Origin: Planctomycetota bacterium
GTDB lineage: Bacteria; Planctomycetota; Phycisphaerae; UBA1845; UTPLA1
Reading direction: 5' to 3'
NCBI GenBank assembly: GCA_016712275.1
Contig: JADJRI010000049.1
Coordinates: forward strand, 1 to 33,765
DNA length: 33,765 nt
The translations under genes were made by a program, and so were the position numbers. Within the stretch, counting starts at the first letter, position 1, and each line of letters opens with the position of its first letter. The notes under the pieces are model-generated. The model did no database searches and was not told where the DNA came from. It saw only the letters and a list, made by a program, of their open reading frames with translations. Below, piece after piece: positions 16,076 through 23,273 of the stretch.

Positions 16076-16626
16076 TGGATTCCGCGATAACGAATAAAAT
16101 CCTCGCCGACCAGTTGAACCGCTCGATGATATCAACGGCGCTCTTCCTCGTGTTGACTCTCGCCTTGGCTCGCGGACTTCAATGGATTCATGTCTGCTGG
16201 GCCCTCCGTCAGCTTCGGCGAAGTAGCGATCCCAGCGGGCTAGCTGCACGCTTCAAGCGTTGTATCTTGGCAGCGCGATTAGCAGAGGCCACAAGACGGC
16301 GAGCGCACATAGTACAAATATTGCGGCAAGAAACGCCTTCAGTCTACCGCAACTTGACTGACGAAGGCGAGGATGTATTCCGGTGGGCGCTGATCGCCGT
16401 TGCTCCGCTGATTGGCATCGCGACGACGTTGACCATGATTGCGATTGGGGGTGAGTTGTCGCTTGGAGCGATGAGAGTCATACCTACCGCTGTCGGCGTG
16501 ATCCTCGCGATTTGCGGTTTTGCCGTAGATTTCATCGCTACGTTTTTCGACTTGACGACAAGGTTAGAGGTGCTCATCGGACATGACGAGGCGAGCATAG
16601 ACGATTCGATTCCAGGTCCTCCTTAA
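16075..16626 (+). CDS. Three-pass membrane protein, ExbB/TolQ/MotA-like
   Basis: 183 residues from ATG 16075; GTG 16072 is an equally well placed start, with GGAG at 16061-16064 serving both. Membrane segments: near residue 20 (MISTALFLVLTLALARGL), near 105 (ALIAVAPLIGIATTLTMIAI) and near 145 (VIPTAVGVILAICGFAVDFI), with a basic cytoplasmic loop of about 75 residues between the first and second. That is the ExbB/TolQ topology, and VAPLIGIATTLTMIAIGG resembles the family's APLLGLLGTVxGMI segment. Similarity is weak and needs profile confirmation. It is followed by an ExbD-like and a TonB-like gene, which strengthens the assignment as a proton-channel stator. Confidence 0.55.
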   Translation: MDSAITNKILADQLNRSMISTALFLVLTLALARGLQWIHVCWALRQLRRSSDPSGLAARFKRCILAARLAEATRRRAHIVQILRQETPSVYRNLTDEGEDVFRWALIAVAPLIGIATTLTMIAIGGELSLGAMRVIPTAVGVILAICGFAVDFIATFFDLTTRLEVLIGHDEASIDDSIPGPP

Positions 16627-16737
16627 TCGCCGAATTACTCGACCGCACGAAACCGGCGAACCCAACCGGTGCGGACCAAATCGACATGTCTATGTGCCGA
16701 AATTGCATTTCCCCAACTGATCGCCATGAGGTTCGAG

Positions 16738-17181
16738 ATGAAGCGTAAACTAAGGAGACTGCAGGTTCGGTTGGTGTTTTTCGTGGTACTGGCCGACTTC
16801 TTACTCGGCTTTTATGTTCTGAACGACAAGAAAGGCAAGTCTGGATCCGAAGAGGACCTCGCCGAGACCCAGATTGCTGATGCAATCGGAAATGAGACTG
16901 CACTGGCCGAGTTGGTTGCGCGGAACGGCATATTTGAGCTCGGCGGCAAGCAACTGCCAACCGACCCGAATGCTCGGCGAGAAATTATCGCGCAAATCCT
17001 CTCCGAACGGGCGACGGAATTTCGCGATCCAGATACTGCTGTTCTGATAACGGTCCGCATGGTACCAAACACGACGGCGGATCCGCTTTTCAAAATCAAA
17101 GCGGAAGTTCAAGACGCTGTTCGCAACTTAGGAAAGGGTTCCGTTCAGTTTTCCGAGTCGCTTATCATCACGGGAGATTAG
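16738..17181 (+). CDS. Single-pass membrane protein, ExbD/TolR-like
   Basis: 147 residues from ATG 16738, with GAGG 7 bases upstream; ATG 16726 in frame is an alternative. A short basic cytoplasmic N-terminus (MKRKLRRLQVR) is followed by one membrane helix with an Asp inside it (FFVVLADFLLGFYVL), as in ExbD/TolR where a membrane Asp carries protons. About 110 periplasmic residues follow, ending in a strand-helix-strand pattern (TAVLITVRMVPN ... KIKAEVQDAVRNLGKGSVQF) like the small ExbD/TolR domain. It lies 111 bp after the ExbB-like gene and 2 bp before the TonB-like gene. Assignment by topology and motif position, not by strong sequence identity. Confidence 0.5.
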   Translation: MKRKLRRLQVRLVFFVVLADFLLGFYVLNDKKGKSGSEEDLAETQIADAIGNETALAELVARNGIFELGGKQLPTDPNARREIIAQILSERATEFRDPDTAVLITVRMVPNTTADPLFKIKAEVQDAVRNLGKGSVQFSESLIITGD

Positions 17182-17183
17182 AA

Positions 17184-17800
17184 ATGATAAGGCGGATGGT
17201 CTCAGTAGTTTTGGCAGCTGCGATTACCTGGCTAATAATTGACGAATTGCAGCAACGAAGACGCCGGTTGTTACGGTCCTTGTTGACACGGATAATCCCG
17301 AGCCGCAGGAGTGTGAGAACAAACTCGCGAGTTCGGAGGGGTCGCCCCAGGCTAATGAATTCGACGATCAGGCTGTTGTCGAAGGAAAGGCGGGGGTTGT
17401 CGATGCGAGCGCGGCGTCGGCGGAGTCGCCTGCGCGGGAGGTCGTAATTGGAGACGATGTCCGACCCGCGCTGCCGGAGTGGTTGCGATCCGGCATCGTT
17501 GAAATCGGTCGGGAGACAGCGGTCGGGATCGACGCGATCTGGGAGCGGGACCAAAAAACACCAAACCCTGATCAAGCGAGGCTCGCACAATTCTTCGGCG
17601 GGTCAGGGCGCGCTTTTATCCGCGTCCGGCCAGGACCACTTGAAGATGAACTTTGCAGTTTGTTAAATGCTGACGAGGCAGCGAAAGGCTCGTTAATACT
17701 TCGCATCTCTGTCAACAATGCCGGCTTCGTTGATTTCATCAGGCCGAAATTGATCTGCGACGAGGACGGGCACGCAATAATCATTGACTCACCGGGGTAG
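17184..17800 (+). CDS. TonB-like anchored periplasmic protein, one frame break
   Basis: ATG 17184 starts 2 bp after the previous stop and uses GGGAGA inside it. The N-terminus is one signal-anchor helix (MIRRMVSVVLAAAITWLII). Near 17235-17250 the coding frame changes. The continuation reads ATKTPVVTVLVDTDNPEPQE, a long acidic linker, then a small C-terminal domain with GSLILRISVNNAGFVDFIRP, reminiscent of the TonB C-terminal pattern (G-x-V-x-L-x-I-x-x-x-G-x-V). Repaired length is about 205 residues and the stop is TAG at 17798-17800. Anchor, extended linker and small C-terminal domain are the TonB/TolA plan, and the position after ExbB- and ExbD-like genes fits. The linker is acidic rather than Pro/Lys rich, so this is a divergent member at best. 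Confidence 0.5.
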
Positions 17801-18812
17801 GAGACTTTTCCGGCGTCCGATTTTGGCTTAGCGGACGAGCACGGGCGAGTTACGCGTTCCTTTGAATGCCTGCGACGGTATCGTGACACGCTGTTAAGTC
17901 ACGCCCCTCCTCCCTCATTCACCACGGACATATCCTTCCAGAAGTTCCTGTAGTCGCTGACGATCATCGGGAGCTGACGGCTTAGCGCCAGGGCCGGTCG
18001 GCCCAATGAGCCCGTCGGCATCGGCGCTCGTAAATCAGCCCGCGAACGGCACATCGATTTGCACGGAAGTCCGGTCAGCGCCAAAGTTTAATGGGCGGGT
18101 GAGCGTCGTTCCAGAAAAGGCGATCGAGGGGTTTCACGGGCTGGGAAGGGCATGCCGCTCTCCGGGGGCTCACCATGGCGGTTGTCTGGTCGCAAGGGCG
18201 GCCTCTTATCGAATTCTCGATCGACCTCGTTCAGTTGCCTTTTGATCGCTGCCGCTCCTTTGAATACCGCGCGAGTCGATTCTGCAGTTTCAAAGCGTCA
18301 GGATTAACCCAATGACATTATGACAAGGGTTCAAAGGCATGGCCGTGGCTGACCGGGGAGCTCGAAGAGTTGTCCCTTCGCTGCAAGCTTCGCCACGAGG
18401 TCTTGGGAATCTCCCAAGCCGGACATCACGGATTTGAATTCATCGCGCGTTTTCGAACGCCACGGCATAAACGGCACAATGACAGCGGCCGATTCATCGT
18501 AATGATTCTTGCTTCGAAATCCTATTCCGTGCTTAATCAGCTCAAATGATATTTTGGTAATGCCATAACAATGACACTCATTAGCAGTTCTGCATGGAGC
18601 ATTGTCCATGTCTTGTTGGCCAATGTGATTCGCTGTGGACAAAGCGTGTCAGCTTTGAACCCCCTCGAAAGCCCACTGGCACAATAGCGAACAAAAAAGT
18701 TATGCTAATTTGCTTCGCAGGCTTGATTTCCGACCGGCGGATTGTCAGAATCAGTCTAGTTGGGCCCGGTTCGGGCAGCCAGTCTATTAAATCTGAGATA
18801 TCGAGGTGCGAA
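17801..18812. other. About 1 kb without a convincing gene
   Basis: This gap separates the phosphatase-subtilase cluster from the secreted-protein genes. All frames are broken often or lack starts. The only reading frames of any length are a minus-strand frame from about 18303 to 18089 with no start codon and the low-confidence minus-strand frame listed at 18331-18609. It may hold remnants of decayed genes or regulatory DNA. I see no clear terminator, promoter or RNA gene. Confidence 0.4.
18331..18609 (-). CDS. Possible small protein or gene remnant
   Basis: A 92-codon frame from ATG 18609, without a ribosome site. The C-terminal half (MPWRSKTRDEFKSVMSGLGD, LVAKLAAKGQLFELPGQPRP) has a protein-like composition and helical periodicity, so it may be a remnant of a larger gene. 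No family recognised. It is the only minus-strand candidate between 10 and 34 kb. Confidence 0.2.
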   Translation of the reverse strand: MDNAPCRTANECHCYGITKISFELIKHGIGFRSKNHYDESAAVIVPFMPWRSKTRDEFKSVMSGLGDSQDLVAKLAAKGQLFELPGQPRPCL

Positions 18813-19400
18813 ATGAGCAATCTGATCGCCTGTGCGGTCGTTTTGTATTCTGCGGCGACCGGTGCAATTCCCGAGCCGTCGGTGCTGATTTGGGGCAACC
18901 TTCAGCTAAACGGCCAACCAGTCACGGCAAATGACGATGTCCGGGTTTTTGCAAGGGTACCCGAAGCCCCTGATGACATCGGTTCGTACCAGATGGGTTC
19001 GAATTTATCCGCCGGCGACCTTTTCGCAATTCAGATTCGTTTGGAATCCCTTGCCGATGGCACCGCCCAAAGTACCAACCGTGCCCTCGTCGGCCAAACA
19101 GCCCAGATTTTCATTGATGGTGGTGATGTGCCAAACGGCCCCATTCTCGTGGCCAACTTTCGAATCTGTGAAAAAGGGCAGATTCGTCAAGCCAGTCTAC
19201 CCGGCATCATTCCCGGTACAGCCGGCGACTTTGATCAAGACTGTGATGTCGATTTTGACGACATCGCCCCCTTCGTCAACGTCCTGCTGGGCGTGGATCA
19301 GTCACCCTCCAACATCGCGGCGGCGGACATGGACCTGACCGGCACCGCGGATGGCCATGACATCCAGCTCTTTGTCGATGCGATTCTGGCCGGTGCGTAA
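18813..19400 (+). CDS. Exported protein with dockerin-like C-terminus
   Basis: 195 residues from ATG 18813 (GAGGTG upstream); the frame is open further 5' but without a ribosome site. Signal peptide MSNLIACAVVLYSAATGAIP. A beta-rich middle region (LQLNGQPVTANDDVRVFARV ... LVGQTAQIFIDGGDVPNGPI) is followed by a C-terminal pair of EF-hand-like calcium loops, the first in GDFDQDCDVDFDDIAPFVN and the second in ADMDLTGTADGHDIQLFVD. Such dockerin-type I tails are common on exported planctomycete proteins. Function unknown, probably surface or secreted. The next gene starts 65 bp downstream. Confidence 0.75.
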   Translation: MSNLIACAVVLYSAATGAIPEPSVLIWGNLQLNGQPVTANDDVRVFARVPEAPDDIGSYQMGSNLSAGDLFAIQIRLESLADGTAQSTNRALVGQTAQIFIDGGDVPNGPILVANFRICEKGQIRQASLPGIIPGTAGDFDQDCDVDFDDIAPFVNVLLGVDQSPSNIAAADMDLTGTADGHDIQLFVDAILAGA

Positions 19401-19465
19401 TCAACGACATTTCCTGGTTCAATCGGGACATTCCCATCCAAGTGTTTGTCTTAGAGGATCATCAT

Positions 19466-21232
19466 ATGAGTTCCGGATTGCTGTCTTTTCGCGTTAAGCG
19501 TCTCAGCAAAGGGTGCCTTTTATTGGGGGGCCTTGCCCTGGCTGTCATGGGCCCGAATCGCGCTGAAGCACAATGGCGACAGCAAGTCATTCATTTGCAG
19601 GAAGGTTGGAACAGCATTTTTCTGGAAATTGATCCTTCGCCGGAACGCGCGGACGATTTGTTCACGCACCCGGCCATTCGCTCGGTTTGGGGCTTCTCGG
19701 CGGATTCACTGACTGCCGGCGTTCCAAACTGCCCGAATCCTTCAAATCCCGAGCCAGGGTGTCCGCTGCCTGATGAGCATCATTGGCAGACTTGGGTTCA
19801 GCCTGGCGACCCAGCGTCATTCCTAAACTCCCTTCGCGTCATCCGAGGAGGGCGTGCCTACCTGATTCGTTGTGACAGCCCGACTACACTGAACCTCGTC
19901 GGTATTCCCAGTGCCGGCAAGACCGAATGGCGGGCTGGTTTGAATTTTGTCGGCTTTCATGTCGGTTATGATGGGGCGAAATTCACATCCTATCTGCAGG
20001 CGTCGCCGGTTCATCAGAATAGCGTTGCATATCATCAAGATTCGCAGGGCCAGTGGAACCTGCTCCCAAACTTGGCCAACGCGCGAGTCGCCCCCGGAAC
20101 AGGCTATTGGGCGACGGCAAGCGGCACGTCGGATTATTCCGGACCGGTTGAGATTGATGATTCCACCTTACGCGGCGTCGACTATGGTCGCTTGATGACC
20201 GATCACGCCCTTCGCATCAAGAATCTCAATCCTCAAGCGGCCGAAGTAAACATCCGGTATGTTCCGTCCGAACCGCCTCCCGGGGGGCCGAATCTTGCAG
20301 GCGATTTGCCGCTTTCATGGCTTGATTATGGAGCCGGCGACAATGTCAATTCGGTCTATCAGTGGCACCCGCTTGATGCTGTCACGGTTCCATTGGCGGC
20401 GGCCGGTGAAGTTGATGCATCGCACACGCTTCGAATGGCTGTCGTTCGAGCCGGCTTGCCGAATGCGCTGGTGGGGCCGGATAGCACGGGAAGCCAATAC
20501 CAAGGGCTGGTTCAGGTCACCACTCCAGTCGGCTATCGGCGGTACTTCCCAGTATCAGGTCAGCGTGGCGCGGCCAGCGGGCTATGGGTGGGTGACGTTG
20601 CTGTGAATGAAGTGTCTTATGTTTTGGCCGATGGCGGCACTGGCTTGCCGCGGCCGACGGCTCAGGAGTTTTCCTTCCGCATCATTCTTCATGATTCCGG
20701 CGCTGTGGTGAAACTGTTGACCGAGGTCACGCTCATGGCAGACCCCGCGCCGGACCCCGATCGCCATGTGCTTATCACGCCGGATATTCGCGATACCACC
20801 GAGGGCCAAAACTATTTCGCTACACTTGTGCCGGCCACGTTACAGGGCGATCAGCTTTTCTCTCCGCGCATCAGCACGGCCGCATTCAGCTTCGATGATG
20901 ATCTGGTGCTGACAGGAAATATTGGCAGCCCCTTAAGCGGCATTACTACCATCGCTTCAACCGATCGGCTTAATCCCTTTCGGCACAAATATCATCCGGA
21001 CCACGACGGTGACAACGTTGGTGAGGTGTTCGATGTCACCCGTGATTTCGTGATGACTTTCAGCCTCACAGCCCCGCCCGATTTTGTCGGCTCGGGATAT
21101 GGCTCAACGGTCTGGGCCGGCATATGGGATGAAACACTCACCGGATTGCATGCCGACGCCATTCATGTTCGCGGCACGTTTCGCATCTACCAGATATCGA
21201 CGATCGCACTGCTGAATGAAACGCCGCCGTAG
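19466..21232 (+). CDS. Exported protein of unknown function (588 residues)
   Basis: ATG 19466 is preceded by AGAGGA. Signal peptide: basic KRLSKG, then CLLLGGLALAVM, ending RAEA before QWRQQ. The mature protein is intact and appears all-beta, starting IHLQEGWNSIFLEIDPSPER, a pattern I associate with exported proteins of Planctomycetes and Verrucomicrobia that carry no assigned role. A late segment with HKYHPDHDGDNVGEVFDVTR could bind a cation. It ends 127 bp before the giant gene. A partner or carrier for the giant protein is a guess from adjacency. Confidence 0.7.
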   Translation: MSSGLLSFRVKRLSKGCLLLGGLALAVMGPNRAEAQWRQQVIHLQEGWNSIFLEIDPSPERADDLFTHPAIRSVWGFSADSLTAGVPNCPNPSNPEPGCPLPDEHHWQTWVQPGDPASFLNSLRVIRGGRAYLIRCDSPTTLNLVGIPSAGKTEWRAGLNFVGFHVGYDGAKFTSYLQASPVHQNSVAYHQDSQGQWNLLPNLANARVAPGTGYWATASGTSDYSGPVEIDDSTLRGVDYGRLMTDHALRIKNLNPQAAEVNIRYVPSEPPPGGPNLAGDLPLSWLDYGAGDNVNSVYQWHPLDAVTVPLAAAGEVDASHTLRMAVVRAGLPNALVGPDSTGSQYQGLVQVTTPVGYRRYFPVSGQRGAASGLWVGDVAVNEVSYVLADGGTGLPRPTAQEFSFRIILHDSGAVVKLLTEVTLMADPAPDPDRHVLITPDIRDTTEGQNYFATLVPATLQGDQLFSPRISTAAFSFDDDLVLTGNIGSPLSGITTIASTDRLNPFRHKYHPDHDGDNVGEVFDVTRDFVMTFSLTAPPDFVGSGYGSTVWAGIWDETLTGLHADAIHVRGTFRIYQISTIALLNETPP

Positions 21233-21359
21233 CGACCTCGGCCTTGTGTGCTTCCGCGCAGCGCGCCGGGCAGTGTGCTGCGGTCAAGTTCAGCGATTCG
21301 AGATTTATCCATCAGGTCCTAGTAGATTTGATTGCCTTGCAAGAGCGAGGGTGAAAGAA

Positions 21360-23273
21360 ATGCCAAATCAGTTTTCCACGACGACGGCCCCGAATCGAAA
21401 CTCCTTCAGCGCCAAGTGCCGAGTGCTCCGGGTGATTGTTGCAGTCGCCGCGATCATGCTTGCGACATCAACATCGCAGGCGGCCGTGTGGTATGTGAAA
21501 GCCGGCGCCGCCACGGGCGGTAACGGCTCGAATTGGTCCAGCGCATTTCGTTATCTCATCCTTGCGACAAACGCGGCACAGCCGGGCGATCAAATCTGGG
21601 TGGCTGCGGGGACTTACAACCCGCTGGACGGCAATACCGATCCCAACGTCACCGCGTTCCCGCGCATCGCAAAGTTCAACATGAAGGCGGGTGTGGCTCT
21701 ATATGGCGGCTTCCTCGGCACCGAAACATCCATCGGCCAGCGGCCGGTGTGGGACGCCAACGGCACTGGCAGCCCGACGATATTGACGGCCGATTTGAAC
21801 GGAAATGATATTGAGGCTGATTTCCCGCATGGCGCGAGCTATCAAGACAACGCCTACCGCGTACTTCACGTCCCGCCGCCAACGTCCGGACCTCTGGCGA
21901 GCGATCTGACGATCATCGATGGATTCACGATAAAGGGCGGCCGTGCGAACGGCGCCGACGGCGTCGGCTTCAACAAAGGCGGCGGCATTCGCATCGAAAA
22001 TGGAATCGTTGAGATTCGGCGATGCCTGCTTCAGATGAATTACGCAACTACAGGCGCTGGGCTGTGGAGTAATCGCGACGTCCTGTTCGATAAGTCACGA
22101 TTTTCAGGCAACAAAGCGGGCGTCGATGGCGCTGGGGCTTATGTGATTGCTGCAGTCGAGGCTTCCCGGTGCCGCTTTGATCATAATGACGCTGGCAGCA
22201 GTGGTGGCGGTTTGTTTCGTCAGGGGGCTGCGATAATCTCCTTTTGCGATTTTGAGTCTAATTCCGCTCAAGGGCACGGTGGCGCCAGTTACAACGTGAC
22301 AACCGCCTCCTACCTTAATTGCCGCATGACGAATAACTTCGCCGGTGGGCTCGGCGGAGGCGCATATGGTGTCTCCGGGCGACTTATACCTCGTAAACTG
22401 TCTGCTCACTCTCAATACGAGCAATTCGAGCGGCGGCGCGGTGTACACAGACGGCGCCATCATCCAGAACTGTACGATCGCCGACAACACGTCCAATGCG
22501 ACGAATGGGTGTGGCGGCGCTTATTTGGCGTCAGGAGGAAACACCGTAACGAACACAGTTTTGTGGGGCAATCGTCATTCCAACGGAACAACCCTGGTGC
22601 AATCTTTTTCGTCGCAGCTTCAAGGCAGCGCCACCACGAGTTATTCCTGCATTTTCGGTGGCGGACCGGGCAATGGCACCGGCGTCATCGCGCCGATCCT
22701 GTGTTCGTCGGCGGCGGCGACTATCACGTTCAAATCGGTTCGCCATGCAACGATGCCGGCACCAACGATGTCGCGGCCAATCCCAATGACCCGCTTTATT
22801 CCAGCGTTGATCTCGATCAGAACATCCGCTGGGGCAACGACCCGCTTATCACGCCCGATCCCGGCGATGCCACGCCGCCGCTGCCCTCTGATTGCGGAGG
22901 CCTCGGAAACCCCTGCTTTGTCATCGACATGGGCTGTTACGAATTCAACAGCGAGCTGGCCCCCTTTGAAATCGTGTATGTCAACGCAACCGTCCCGCCG
23001 GGCAGTCTTCGCAACGGCAGCTCGTGGGCCAACGCGATGCCGAGCCTCAAGACGGCCATTTCCATTGCAGCAGGCAGTCCGGAAATTCGCGAAATCTGGG
23101 TGGCCCGCGGCACCTATATGCCGGATGGCGGATACATTCCATTGGGAGGCACACGCGTCGCCGGAACCGGTGCTAGATCGGACGCGTTCATACTCACCAG
23201 CGACGTTTCGATTCTCGGCGGATTCTCTGGAAGCGAATCCTTTCTGAACAAAGGGATGCTCAGGTCAATTTGA
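21360..23273 (+). CDS. Giant secreted protein, part 1: signal peptide and Pmp-like beta-helix domains
   Basis: ATG 21360, with GGGTGAAAG upstream, opens a signal peptide (VIVAVAAIMLATSTSQAA) followed by AVWYVKAGAATGGNGSNWSS, the entry strand of right-handed beta-helix (polymorphic outer-membrane protein/pectate-lyase-like) domains. Rungs with GGG and N-ladder motifs follow (GGGIRIENGIVEIRRC, GAGLWSNRDVLFDKSRFSGN). The frame leaves this reading near 22370 and returns near 22690; the missing rungs (LYLVNCLLTLNTSNSSGGAV, IIQNCTIADNTSNATNGCGG) are in the next frame. A second helix domain starts at VYVNATVPPGSLRNGSSWAN. The frame breaks again near 23250 and the protein continues in part 2. Confidence 0.8.
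   Translation: MPNQFSTTTAPNRNSFSAKCRVLRVIVAVAAIMLATSTSQAAVWYVKAGAATGGNGSNWSSAFRYLILATNAAQPGDQIWVAAGTYNPLDGNTDPNVTAFPRIAKFNMKAGVALYGGFLGTETSIGQRPVWDANGTGSPTILTADLNGNDIEADFPHGASYQDNAYRVLHVPPPTSGPLASDLTIIDGFTIKGGRANGADGVGFNKGGGIRIENGIVEIRRCLLQMNYATTGAGLWSNRDVLFDKSRFSGNKAGVDGAGAYVIAAVEASRCRFDHNDAGSSGGGLFRQGAAIISFCDFESNSAQGHGGASYNVTTASYLNCRMTNNFAGGLGGGAYGVSGRLIPRKLSAHSQYEQFERRRGVHRRRHHPELYDRRQHVQCDEWVWRRLFGVRRKHRNEHSFVGQSSFQRNNPGAIFFVAASRQRHHELFLHFRWRTGQWHRRHRADPVFVGGGDYHVQIGSPCNDAGTNDVAANPNDPLYSSVDLDQNIRWGNDPLITPDPGDATPPLPSDCGGLGNPCFVIDMGCYEFNSELAPFEIVYVNATVPPGSLRNGSSWANAMPSLKTAISIAAGSPEIREIWVARGTYMPDGGYIPLGGTRVAGTGARSDAFILTSDVSILGGFSGSESFLNKGMLRSI

Noticed and set aside
10299..17800. Assignment of the cluster to a known anti-phage system such as Zorya
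   Set aside because: An ExbB/MotA-like channel protein is suggestive, but there is no helicase, nuclease or peptidoglycan-binding MotB-type domain.
18594..18812. Upstream start for the dockerin-tailed protein
   Set aside because: The frame is open, but the added residues are unlike a signal region and lack a ribosome site, whereas ATG 18813 has GAGGTG and opens a signal peptide.
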